From an uncultured Kiritimatiellota bacterium (GTDB taxonomy: Bacteria > Verrucomicrobiota > Kiritimatiellia > RFP12 > UBA1067), in the NCBI GenBank assembly GCA_934675625.1, contig CAKURH010000022.1, forward strand, positions 1 through 41,327: 41,327 bases of DNA, given 5' to 3'. Made by a program: the position numbers and the translations under genes. Positions 8,207 through 15,457 of this stretch are shown here, piece by piece. The notes below the pieces were generated by a model that saw only the letters and a program-made list of their open reading frames with translations, was not told where the DNA came from and ran no database searches. How positions within the stretch are numbered: position 1 is the first letter of the stretch; each line of letters starts with the position of its first letter.

Positions 8207-9161
8207 AGGCCCGGAAGAGTCGGTGCTTGTCGCCGAACTTGAGGCGCGGATGGGGGTGCAGGGCATTCGGCTGATGCGCATTCAGCCCGATTGCGTGTCA
8301 AAAGCCTATCGGGCGATGCGGTCGGACGGGACGGCCTTCTTTACGAAGTGGTCGCGGGTCGATAGCGCAAAGGCCCTTGGATTCCTGTCGGCGGTTCAGC
8401 CGGATCCGATTCTGCCGCAGCCGATCAAGAGCGGGACATGTGCCTTCTGTGATGGCTGGGTGACCAGTTACGTCTGGCGAGAGTCCACGTCAGTCTCCTT
8501 GGAGCGGATGACCGACGCGCAGTTTTCCTCGTTTTGCACGGCCTATTGCCGGTTGACGCGTGCCTTACAGGCGGCCCCCGAGGTGGGTGCTCAAGTTGAT
8601 GGCGATGCGTTGATGGCGAGAATTCGTGCCTATGCCCGTCAGTTCCCCCTGCTGAAAGGGCTGCTTGCGAACCTTTTGTCGCTGGAGCGTGAGGATTACG
8701 CCTATTCGGCGGATACGCCGCAGGTCGTCATCCATGGCGACCTGCATACGGGGAACTTCGGTTTTGCTGATGATGGGTCCCTGTTCTTTTGCGATTTTGA
8801 CCTGTTGGCGCGCGGGAGCGAAGTCGACGACCTGGCCTTTCTGCTCGGCGAACATGTGCGCCGATCCGGGATGAGCCGTTCGGGCATCTCCCGTCTGCTT
8901 CACCGCCGAGACCAGCTGATTCGGCTTGTCGGTCGTCCGCTCGGCGACTGGCGGGTCGCGCTGAATCTGATTCGTCTTCGACTGGCCGACAAGTTGATTG
9001 CGCGGCATCCTCACGATGTCTGCACAATGTGGAATGTCCTCATCCGCGACCGTCGGCTACGCATTCTGCTGAAGGGCCTGCGCCCTACCGCTCCCACAGC
9101 GCCGCTAGCACAGAGGGGGCGCAGAGGATTCGAGTTGATGCGGATCGTCTATTCAGGCTGA
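8193..9161 (+). CDS. APH/choline-kinase-fold phosphotransferase (surface-glycan locus paralogue 2)
   Basis: 322 residues. I chose the GTG at 8193: AGGAGG at 8181-8186 lies 6 nt before it, while the TTG at 8190 would be only 3 nt away. Motifs of the APH fold are intact: K52 (FFTKWS), catalytic loop HGDLHTGN at 181-188 and DFDLL at 201-205. It is paralogous to 4478-5398 over its whole length. The start overlaps the preceding multidomain gene by 14 nt, so it is translationally coupled to a gene that may switch by slippage. Its 3' end overlaps the convergent fumarase gene by 9 nt. Cytoplasmic phosphorylation of a sugar or glycan intermediate is inferred; the substrate is unknown. Confidence 0.78.
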   Translation: MKCAEGPEESVLVAELEARMGVQGIRLMRIQPDCVSKAYRAMRSDGTAFFTKWSRVDSAKALGFLSAVQPDPILPQPIKSGTCAFCDGWVTSYVWRESTSVSLERMTDAQFSSFCTAYCRLTRALQAAPEVGAQVDGDALMARIRAYARQFPLLKGLLANLLSLEREDYAYSADTPQVVIHGDLHTGNFGFADDGSLFFCDFDLLARGSEVDDLAFLLGEHVRRSGMSRSGISRLLHRRDQLIRLVGRPLGDWRVALNLIRLRLADKLIARHPHDVCTMWNVLIRDRRLRILLKGLRPTAPTAPLAQRGRRGFELMRIVYSG

Positions 9162-9749
9162 AGCCCTGGCGCATTGCCCTTGTCTTCTCATGCCGTCCAA
9201 AGCCTGCGCCGAGGCGCGGGAGACGTCGGCGAAGAGCGAATGGCCGTGGGCGTCCATCGCCACGACGCCGCGAAAGTCCACGACGTCGAAATGCCAGACG
9301 GCCTCCGCCGCGCCGAACTCCTTCAGCAGCGAGACGCCCGCAACGCGCTTCACGGCCGCCGCGTAGAGCGCGCCCGCGCCGCCGACGGCCTGGATGTAGA
9401 CGCAGCCGTGCTTCTTCATCGCCGCAAGCGTTGCCGTATCCATGCCGCCCTTGCCGATCACGAGCCGCACGCCCGACGCCGCAATGAACGCCGGCTCATA
9501 GGGATTCTCGCGCACGCTTGTCGTCGGCCCGGCCGCGACGACCCGCCAGCCATCGGCGTCCTTCACGCAGACCGGGCCGCAGTGGTAGAGCGCACCGTCC
9601 GTGAAATCGACCGGCAGCGCACCGCCGTCCGCGAAGAACTTGTGGAACTTGTCGCGCCCCGTGTAGAGCCGCCCGGTGATTGACACGGCCTCGCCCGCCT
9701 TCAACGCGCGGACGCTTTTCTCGTCAAATGGATAATGAAGTTGAATCAT
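9153..9749 (-). CDS. fumB: Fumarate hydratase class I, beta (C-terminal) subunit
   Basis: 198 residues from the ATG at 9749, which overlaps the alpha-subunit stop by 4 nt (ATGA). It corresponds to the C-terminal half of class I Fe-S hydro-lyases (fumarase/tartrate dehydratase beta): AGEAVSITGRLYTGRD near the start, AAGPTTSVRENPYEP around 80-95, KGGMD and VGGAGALYA further on. With the alpha subunit it interconverts fumarate and (S)-malate. In anaerobes it often works in the reductive branch to succinate. L(+)-tartrate dehydratase is the main alternative, since the two families are hard to separate by eye. The symbol denotes the beta subunit. Confidence 0.85.
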   Translation of the reverse strand: MIQLHYPFDEKSVRALKAGEAVSITGRLYTGRDKFHKFFADGGALPVDFTDGALYHCGPVCVKDADGWRVVAAGPTTSVRENPYEPAFIAASGVRLVIGKGGMDTATLAAMKKHGCVYIQAVGGAGALYAAAVKRVAGVSLLKEFGAAEAVWHFDVVDFRGVVAMDAHGHSLFADVSRASAQALDGMRRQGQCARASA

Positions 9750-10633
9750 AGTTCGATCGTTTGCCGGCGACAGGCCCAGCACATGTAGGCAACCGTGACG
9801 AAGAAGGAGGCCGGCACACGCGTCCGCGCGGCGACCTTCACGCCCAGCAGCGTCGTCTTGCCGCCCAGCCCCATCGGCCCGATGCCGAGCGCGTTCGCCT
9901 CTCGCAAAAGCGACTTCTCAAGACGGGCAACTTCCGAACCACTTCCCCGTTCCCCGTTCCCAGTTCCCTTCCCTTCATCCAACGGACGCAGCAGCTGCTC
10001 CTTGGCGACCTCAAAGCCCGTCGCGCGGTCGCCGCCGATGCAGACGCCGAGAATGCCCGGCGCACAGCCATAGCCCTGAATCTTCTGGACGGCGTCCAAC
10101 ACACACGCGCGAACGCCCGCGAGGTCGCGGCCCGCGCCCAGCGTCGCGTCCGGCAGGGAATACTGGCGCGACATGTTCTCCGACCCGCCGCCCTTCAGGA
10201 GGAGTGTCACCATTCCCTGTTCCCCGTTCCCCACACCCCGTTCCCTCTCTACATAGTGGACGACGGGCGCGCCCTCGGCGCAGTTGTCGTCGAAGCTCTT
10301 GCCCGTCACGGCGTCGATCGTGTTCTTGCGCAGATATCCGAGCGCCGTCGCGCGGGCGACCGCCTGCTGGAGCAGGGCCGGGGTCACGCGGCGGCGCAGG
10401 TTCGCGTCGACGAAGAACGTGAGCGTCCCCGTGTCCTGACAGAGCGGCGTGCCGTTCTTCGCCGCGAGCGCGCAGTTGTCGAGGATCGTCTGGAGGACGA
10501 CCGCCGCCGAACTGCCGCGCGTTTCGCGCCGCAGGGCCGCGCGCAACGCCGCGCGGACGTCTTCGGGAAGCGACGAACTCGTCTCGCGGATGAGCGAGAC
10601 GAGCCGGTCGAGCGTCGAGGGACGACTGGCCAT
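9746..10633 (-). CDS. fumA: Fumarate hydratase class I, alpha (N-terminal) subunit, with two repeat-derived insertions
   Basis: 295 residues from the ATG at 10633, 5 nt downstream of the cupin stop. Candidate ligands for the oxygen-sensitive [4Fe-4S] cluster are C65 (PLCQDTGT), C190 (GYGCAPG) and C285 (YMCWACRR). KGGGSEN at 147-153 and GIGPMGLGGKTT at 250-261 are class I hydro-lyase signatures. The protein carries two short Gly/Asn/Glu-rich insertions, RGVGNGEQG (132-140) and GKGTGNGERGSG (221-232), each encoded by a heptanucleotide TTCCCCG-type repeat on the plus strand. They sit where I would expect surface loops and keep the frame. It forms an operon with the cupin upstream and the beta subunit downstream. 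Confidence 0.85.
   Translation of the reverse strand: MASRPSTLDRLVSLIRETSSSLPEDVRAALRAALRRETRGSSAAVVLQTILDNCALAAKNGTPLCQDTGTLTFFVDANLRRRVTPALLQQAVARATALGYLRKNTIDAVTGKSFDDNCAEGAPVVHYVERERGVGNGEQGMVTLLLKGGGSENMSRQYSLPDATLGAGRDLAGVRACVLDAVQKIQGYGCAPGILGVCIGGDRATGFEVAKEQLLRPLDEGKGTGNGERGSGSEVARLEKSLLREANALGIGPMGLGGKTTLLGVKVAARTRVPASFFVTVAYMCWACRRQTIEL
9943..9970. repeat. Heptanucleotide tandem repeat (4 units) in fumA
   Basis: Four consecutive 7-mers on the plus strand: TTCCCCG, TTCCCCG, TTCCCAG, TTCCCTT. They encode the insertion GTGNGERGSG in the alpha subunit. Because 7 is not a multiple of 3, a change of one unit would shift the frame. Confidence 0.8.
10213..10247. repeat. Second heptanucleotide repeat (5 units) in fumA
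   Basis: Five 7-nt units on the plus strand: TTCCCTG, TTCCCCG, TTCCCCA, CACCCCG, TTCCCTC. It is related to the tract at 9943-9970 and encodes the insertion ERGVGNGEQG about 90 residues earlier in the same protein. Confidence 0.75.
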
Positions 10634-10638
10634 CGTCC

Positions 10639-10968
10639 TCAGGCGTTGATGATGAGCGCCATGAAGACGAGGTCTTCCGCGCCATCGGCGTTGCTGAGGC
10701 CGTGGCCCGAGCCGTCTGGCGTCCACGTGACGTCGCCCGCCTTGATGGCGCGCTTCACGCCATTGTCGTCGTAGGTGCCCGCACCCGACAAGATGAAGTA
10801 GCACTCGCCGTTGCCGTGATGCTCGTGGTAGCCGAGCACGTCGCCGGGATGCAAGGTGACGCGCGCAAAGAGCCCGCACTTGCCCTTCATCTCCGCTTCG
10901 GAGAGAATCTTCTCGAGTTTCATGTTGCCCTTGCCGCCGCAGGGATCCTTCGTGTAGACGACTTCCAT
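10639..10968 (-). CDS. Small single-domain cupin protein
   Basis: 109 residues from the ATG at 10968, preceded by AGGAGG with good spacing. Cupin motif 1 is clear (GYHEHHGNGECYFILSGAG, about residues 46-64, giving two His and one Glu as metal ligands) and motif 2 follows (AGDVTWTPDGSGHGLSN, about 78-94, with the third His). Stand-alone cupins of this size bind a divalent metal and act as isomerases, dioxygenases or sugar-binding proteins. The reaction here cannot be told. It is the first gene of the cupin-fumA-fumB operon, with an extended -10 promoter about 26 nt before the start codon. Confidence 0.8.
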   Translation of the reverse strand: MEVVYTKDPCGGKGNMKLEKILSEAEMKGKCGLFARVTLHPGDVLGYHEHHGNGECYFILSGAGTYDDNGVKRAIKAGDVTWTPDGSGHGLSNADGAEDLVFMALIINA

Positions 10969-10993
10969 GTCTGAATCCTCCTTGTGAAACGGG

Positions 10994-10999
10994 ATTATA
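10994..10999 (-). promoter_or_regulatory. Extended -10 promoter of the cupin-fumA-fumB operon
   Basis: On the minus strand the sequence is TGGTATAAT, with a -35-like TTGCGG (forward 11018-11023) 18 bp upstream. The predicted transcript start near 10987 leaves a leader of about 20 nt with a Shine-Dalgarno sequence. Confidence 0.65.
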
Positions 11000-11027
11000 C
11001 CACAGGAGACGGCCCGTCCGCAACTGG

Positions 11028-11669
11028 TCACGCGCCGCGAAGCAGGTCGCGGAACGAGTCGATGACGCGCGTCGGGTGCGCCGCGGCGAGAACCTCTCGC
11101 GGATTCGTGCCGACGAGCGCGACGACATCCATTCCCGCCGCCTGCGCCGCCGCGATGCCATTGAGCGCGTCTTCGAAAACCGTGCAGTCCGTCGGCCGGA
11201 CGCCCAGCCGCGCCGCCGCCCGCAGGTAGCCGTCGGGGGCCGGCTTGCCGCGCTCATACTGGGTCGAGTCGACGATGCAGGAGAAAAAGTCTCGGATCTT
11301 CAGTCCGTCCAGAACGAAGTCGACGTTGTCCAGCGTGCCGCCCGTCACGACCGCGCAGGCGACGCCCGCCGCGCGCGCGTCCGCCAGGAAGTCGACCAGC
11401 CCCTCGGTCGCCGCGAGGTGCGGACGGTAGATCTCGCGGTAAAGGGCCTCCTTCTCCCGCAGAAACTCCGCCAAACGCGCCTCCGGGAGCGGCGCGTCAA
11501 ATATGCGGACGAGGTAGTCGCGCCCCGGCGCGCCCATCCACGCGACGACCTGCTCCGCCGTCAGGTGCCCACCGTGGCGTCGGGCGAACTCCAGCCAGGC
11601 GAGGACGTGATACCGGCAGTTGTCCACCAGAACGCCGTCCATGTCAAAGAGATAGGCCTTTTTTGTCAT
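11028..11669 (-). CDS. HAD-superfamily phosphatase/phosphomutase (beta-phosphoglucomutase-like)
   Basis: 213 residues. HAD motif I is FDMDGVLVD (8-16; Asp9 nucleophile, Asp11 acid/base), motif II is VVTGG (Thr), motif III is the Lys of RGKPAPDGY, and motif IV is VFEDALNG. The helical cap between motifs I and II (CRYHVLAWLEFARRHGG...) is of the beta-phosphoglucomutase/sugar-phosphatase subfamily. It probably hydrolyses or isomerises a small sugar phosphate in the cytoplasm; the substrate is unknown. The -10 box lies 7 nt before the ATG, so the mRNA is predicted to be leaderless. It is separated from the cupin operon by 59 nt with its own promoter. Confidence 0.82.
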   Translation of the reverse strand: MTKKAYLFDMDGVLVDNCRYHVLAWLEFARRHGGHLTAEQVVAWMGAPGRDYLVRIFDAPLPEARLAEFLREKEALYREIYRPHLAATEGLVDFLADARAAGVACAVVTGGTLDNVDFVLDGLKIRDFFSCIVDSTQYERGKPAPDGYLRAAARLGVRPTDCTVFEDALNGIAAAQAAGMDVVALVGTNPREVLAAAHPTRVIDSFRDLLRGA

Positions 11670-11676
11670 GCCGCAT

Positions 11677-11682
11677 AGTATA
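11677..11682 (-). promoter_or_regulatory. Extended -10 promoter of the HAD gene (leaderless arrangement)
   Basis: Minus strand TGGTATACT; exactly 7 nt separate the hexamer from the ATG at 11669, so transcription should start at or next to the start codon. No Shine-Dalgarno sequence is possible. Confidence 0.55.
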
Positions 11683-11708
11683 CCATTATTCGAGCGGACG
11701 GATTATGC

Positions 11709-11714
11709 TATAAT
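11709..11714 (+). promoter_or_regulatory. Extended -10 promoter of tRNA-Ser
   Basis: TGCTATAAT on the plus strand ends 15 nt before the tRNA. No clear -35 hexamer is seen, which is common for extended -10 promoters. Confidence 0.6.
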
Positions 11715-11729
11715 ATGCGGACTTTCATT

Positions 11730-11816
11730 GGAGAGTTGGCGGAGCGGTCGATCGCGGCGGTCTTGAAAACCGTTGAGGATGCAAGTCCTCCGGGGGTTCG
11801 AATCCCTCACTCTCCG
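11730..11816 (+). tRNA. tRNA-Ser(UGA)
   Basis: 87 nt. The acceptor stem GGAGAGT (11730-11736) pairs with ACTCTCC (11809-11815) and G11816 is the discriminator. The anticodon loop CTTGAAA carries TGA at 11764-11766. A long variable arm follows, as in class II tRNAs, then a T arm with GGTTCGAATCC. CCA is not encoded. It is followed 18 nt later by the convergent 3' end of the P-type ATPase gene. Confidence 0.95.
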
Positions 11817-11833
11817 CCCGCATTCGCAGCCGT

Positions 11834-14047
11834 TCACTTCTTTGCGTCCTGCATGTCGTAGAAGAAGATGCGCAGGGAGTTGCCGACGACGAGGATCGTG
11901 CTTGCGTTGTGCACGACCGCGCCGACAATGACGGGGATGAGGCCGAGCCCGCCGAGGAGGAGGCCGACCGTGTTCACGCCGACCGACACGAAGAAGTTCT
12001 GGCGGATGACGTCCATCGTGTGCCGCGCGAGCCCGTAGGTCGCCGGCAGCAGCATCGCGTTGTCGCCCGCGATCGTGATGTCCGCCGCCTCCATCGCGAC
12101 GTCCGTGCGCGTCTTGCCGAGGGCGATGCCGACGTCGGCGTAGGCGAGGCCCGGCGCGTCGTTGATGCCGTCGCCGACCATGACGACGCCGTTGCCGCCC
12201 GCCTGCAGGCGCAGGATGACCTTCGCCTTGTCCTCCGGCATGAGCTCCGACTCGAAGCCGTCCAGCCCCAGTCGCCGCGCGACGACGTCCGCCTGCTGCT
12301 CCTGGTCGCCCGTCAGCAGCAGGATGTCGTCCACGCCCGCGAGGCGCAGGCGGTTCAGCGCCTTCTTCATGTTCTCGCGCAGCGGGTCGCGAATGCCGAT
12401 GAGGCCGACGATCTCCGCGCCGCGCGCGACGTAGATGACGCTCTCGCCGTTCGCGAAGAGCCGCGAGGCCTGCTCGCGCATCGGGTGCGTGTGGATGCCC
12501 GCCTCGTTGAGGAAGCGCTTCGAGCCGACGCGCACGACCGCGCGGCCGACCTTCGTCCAGACGCCGCGCCCGACGACCGTGTGGATCTCCTGATGGCGAG
12601 GAACCTTGCCGCCGACGCGCTGGAGCTGCGCGAGAATCGCGTTCGCCATCGGGTGCCGGCTCGTCTCCTCCGCCGCCGCCGCGAGCGCGAGCACCTCCTC
12701 GCGCGAGTAGTCGCCCGAGACGGTCGCGATCGACGTCACGCGCGGCTTGCCCTCCGTGAGCGTGCCCGTCTTGTCGAGGATGAGCGTGTCCGCCTCGGTG
12801 AGCGACTGGAGCGAGCCGCCGCCCTTGATGAGCACGCCGTTGCGGGCCGCCGTCGAGATCGCGGCGGAGAGCGCCGCCGCCGTCGAGAGGCGGATGCCGC
12901 ACGAGTAGTCGATGACGAGCATGTTCAGCGCGCGGTTCACGTCGCGCGTGCCGAGGAAGACCGCGAGCGCGAGCGTGATGTTCACCGGCACGAGCGCGGA
13001 CGAGAAGCGGTCGGCGTACGTCTGGATCTCGGCCTTCTTGCCCTCCGCGTCCTCGACCATCCGGATGATGCGCGAGACCGCCGTGCCCTCGCCGACGGAC
13101 TCGACGCGGATCATGGCCGTGCCGTCCACGGCGAGCGTGCCGGCGTAGACCTTGCCGCCCGCCTCGCGCGGCACGGGGCCGAACTCGCCCGTGATGGACG
13201 ACTGGTCCACGAGGAGCCGCCCCGTGACGACCTCGCCGTCCGCGACGATCTTCTCGCCCGTGTGCACGACGATGAAGCTGCCGGGGCGCAGCTCCGAGAC
13301 GGGGACGCGCCGGAGCGGCGAGCCCGGCTCGCCGTCCGCCGAGAGCCACGCCTCCTCGCCGTCCACCGACAGCATGTCGCGGATGGCGTTGCGCGTCTGG
13401 TTCATCGTGTAGGCCGTGAGCGATTCCGCGAGGTCGTGCAGCAGGAGGACGGTCAGCGCCGACCCCGCGCGCCCCGACGCGACGCTGGAGACGATCGCGA
13501 GCGCGCTCAGCGTGTCCGCATTCGGCAGGAACGTCCGCACGAGCGCGCCGAGGCCGCTGCGGAAGATCGGCAGCGCGAGCGTGAGCGCGCCGAAGCCCGT
13601 CGGCGTCAGGACGCGCCCGAGCAGGGTCGCCGGCACGGCCCGCTTGAAGAGCCACGAGCCGACAAGCAGCGTGCCCGCGACGCCCGCGCGCGTGAGCATG
13701 ACCGGCAGCGTCTCCTCGTGCAGGTCGCGCTCGCGGACGCGCAGGCGGTTGCGCTCCTCGCGCGCCTTGCGCAGCGCGCTCAGCGAGTGGATCTGGATCA
13801 GGCTCTCGACGGACTCCAGCAGCTCCTCGTCGCCCGTCACGTCCGGGTCGTAGGTGAGGACGACGCTCGACGCGGCGCAGTTCATGCGCTGCGAGCGGAC
13901 GCCGCGCAGCTGGGAGAAATGGTTCTCGAGGTCGGTCTGCTCGGCCGACAGGTAGCGCACGGCACGGCAGACGAGACGCACGCGCCCCGGAATCCGGTGC
14001 GCGAACTGGCATTTGAGCAAAGGCGCTCGCGACGAATGGAATGACAT
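11834..14047 (-). CDS. P1B-type heavy-metal-translocating ATPase with CxxC-less HMA-like N-terminus
   Basis: 737 residues. Core P-type motifs are present: TGE at 286-288, phosphorylation motif DKTGTLTEGKP at 425-435, the P1B-specific HP at 465-466, GDGINDAPGLA at 635-645, and HNASTILVVGNSLRI near the C-terminus. The transmembrane metal site is SCG (382-384, DYSCGIRLST) rather than the CPC of Cu/Zn exporters. The N-terminus (residues about 12-88) is HMA-like but has HRIPGRVRLVCRAVRY instead of a CxxC metal site, like two small proteins at 21226-22101. Such non-canonical pumps include the mycobacterial CtpC group linked to Mn/Zn export; I infer cytoplasmic metal export but not which metal. A Shine-Dalgarno AGGAGGG and an extended -10 lie upstream. 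Confidence 0.88.
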   Translation of the reverse strand: MSFHSSRAPLLKCQFAHRIPGRVRLVCRAVRYLSAEQTDLENHFSQLRGVRSQRMNCAASSVVLTYDPDVTGDEELLESVESLIQIHSLSALRKAREERNRLRVRERDLHEETLPVMLTRAGVAGTLLVGSWLFKRAVPATLLGRVLTPTGFGALTLALPIFRSGLGALVRTFLPNADTLSALAIVSSVASGRAGSALTVLLLHDLAESLTAYTMNQTRNAIRDMLSVDGEEAWLSADGEPGSPLRRVPVSELRPGSFIVVHTGEKIVADGEVVTGRLLVDQSSITGEFGPVPREAGGKVYAGTLAVDGTAMIRVESVGEGTAVSRIIRMVEDAEGKKAEIQTYADRFSSALVPVNITLALAVFLGTRDVNRALNMLVIDYSCGIRLSTAAALSAAISTAARNGVLIKGGGSLQSLTEADTLILDKTGTLTEGKPRVTSIATVSGDYSREEVLALAAAAEETSRHPMANAILAQLQRVGGKVPRHQEIHTVVGRGVWTKVGRAVVRVGSKRFLNEAGIHTHPMREQASRLFANGESVIYVARGAEIVGLIGIRDPLRENMKKALNRLRLAGVDDILLLTGDQEQQADVVARRLGLDGFESELMPEDKAKVILRLQAGGNGVVMVGDGINDAPGLAYADVGIALGKTRTDVAMEAADITIAGDNAMLLPATYGLARHTMDVIRQNFFVSVGVNTVGLLLGGLGLIPVIVGAVVHNASTILVVGNSLRIFFYDMQDAKK

Positions 14048-14083
14048 GATGACAATCCCTCCTGTGAAATCACACGGAGGGAA

Positions 14084-14089
14084 ATTATA
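14084..14089 (-). promoter_or_regulatory. Extended -10 promoter of the P1B ATPase gene
   Basis: Minus strand TGCTATAAT, with a predicted leader of about 30 nt that contains AGGAGGG. No good -35 was seen. Confidence 0.6.
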
Positions 14090-14112
14090 GCAAAATTGCC
14101 GATGGAGATGGG

Positions 14113-15423
14113 TCAGAAGTTCCAGGCCAGCTCGACGCGGCCGAAGAGCGCCGCGTGGTCAGAGCCGTCCTTGAAGTAGTCGCCCTTGCCGAAGTACTCG
14201 CCCTGGAAGGAAATCTTGCCGCCCTTGAGGAGGTCGGCGCCGAGCAGCTTCGCCGGGCTGACCGTGTACTTGACCTGCGCATACGTGCCGCGGAACGTGC
14301 CCGCGTCCTCCTCCTTCACGGCGGTGAACATCGGGCCGGCCTGCACCTTGACGGACGAGAACGAGCCGACGTTGCAGCCGAACGCGAGGTGCGGGTAGAC
14401 GAGGTTCGTGTAGTCGTACTTGTTGTACATCGGCGCGAGCGATTCGCCGAGACCCGTCTCGCGGTTGAAGACCGCGTGCCAGGCGTGTTCGCCGCGATCA
14501 CCGTCCTTGTCGCCGGAGAGGATCCAGCACGCGCCGGTGAACGTCGGCTTGCAGCCGACCTTGGGCGCGTAAGTGAGGCCGCCGTAGGCCTGACCCGCGA
14601 AGAGGTCATACGAGCCGGCCTGGCCCGCGAACTCGAACTCGCCGCTCAGCGTCTCGGTGAAGCGCGGCAGCAGGCGCACGCCGACCGTGTGGGTGTCGGC
14701 GCGCTCGCCTTCCTTGCGGTACTTCGAGTCGCGGTTGCGGATCTCGCTCTTCGCCACGTAGTAGGCGTCGTAGCCGAAGTCCGCGTTCGCGCGGTCCTGC
14801 CAGTAGAGGCCGGCGCCGAACTCGTCCTGCCAGTAGCCCGTCGTGTCATAGGCGTGGGGCTCCTTGCCGTTCTCGTGCTCCTTGCCCAAGGTCGGCATCC
14901 AGTCCTTCTTCGCCTGATAGAGGGCGAAGGCGTCGAGCGTCCGCTTCTCGCCCGCGTGCCACGTGAGGCGCACCGCGTCGAAGTAGGCGGATCGCGAGCC
15001 GTCGCCGCCCGTGCCGTCCGAGAGGATGCGCTTCGCGCCGAAGGCCATGTCCTGACGGCCGATCTTCAGGTCAAGCGCGCCGTCGAAGAGGCGGTTCGCC
15101 GTGAAGTAGAGGTTGTCGATGAAGAGGACGTCCGGCCAACGCTGCTTCGCGGAGTTCGACTCCGGGCGGTTGTAGTAGCGGAACTCGTCCGCGATCCGCA
15201 GGAAGCTGCCGCAGTCCGCATACGCCGCGCGGATCCACGGACGGATCCGGACGCGGGCGTAGTTGGAGTCGCCCGACTCGCCGCGCTTGGCGTTCGGCAG
15301 GTTGTCCGTCACGTCGTAGCGCAGGCGCACGTCCGCGCCGGCCTTGACCGAGAGGTTCGTGCTGTCCGCGACGGCCGCCGAAGCGGCCAGCGCGAACAGG
15401 GGGACGAGAGACAATCGGTTCAT
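14113..15423 (-). CDS. Outer-membrane porin of the phosphate operon
   Basis: 436 residues with a typical signal peptide (MNRLSLVPLFALAASAAVA, cleavage near 19). The rest alternates polar and hydrophobic residues as in a 16-18-stranded barrel and ends in Phe (AWNF), the C-terminal aromatic used by the BAM machinery. The pattern (VKAGADVRLRYDVTDN, YARVRIRPWIRA, LKIGRQDMAFGAKRI) resembles the alginate-export/OprO-type porin group. It starts 34 nt after the pstS stop and is probably co-transcribed from the Pho-box promoter. Inferred function: phosphate-starvation-induced diffusion of phosphate or phosphorylated compounds across the outer membrane, delivering to PstS. Confidence 0.78.
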   Translation of the reverse strand: MNRLSLVPLFALAASAAVADSTNLSVKAGADVRLRYDVTDNLPNAKRGESGDSNYARVRIRPWIRAAYADCGSFLRIADEFRYYNRPESNSAKQRWPDVLFIDNLYFTANRLFDGALDLKIGRQDMAFGAKRILSDGTGGDGSRSAYFDAVRLTWHAGEKRTLDAFALYQAKKDWMPTLGKEHENGKEPHAYDTTGYWQDEFGAGLYWQDRANADFGYDAYYVAKSEIRNRDSKYRKEGERADTHTVGVRLLPRFTETLSGEFEFAGQAGSYDLFAGQAYGGLTYAPKVGCKPTFTGACWILSGDKDGDRGEHAWHAVFNRETGLGESLAPMYNKYDYTNLVYPHLAFGCNVGSFSSVKVQAGPMFTAVKEEDAGTFRGTYAQVKYTVSPAKLLGADLLKGGKISFQGEYFGKGDYFKDGSDHAALFGRVELAWNF

Positions 15424-15457
15424 TGTTTCGTTCCTTTTGGTGGCGTTTCAGGTGACG

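Noticed and set aside
11703..14012. 769-aa minus-strand ORF running through the ATPase and across the tRNA
   Set aside because: It passes antisense through a well-formed tRNA-Ser and is out of frame with the ATPase motifs; a shadow frame.
11909..14044. 711-aa plus-strand ORF opposite the P-type ATPase
   Set aside because: Arg/Ala/Asp-rich translation without recognisable domains; it is the antisense shadow of a gene with complete ATPase motifs in GC-rich DNA.
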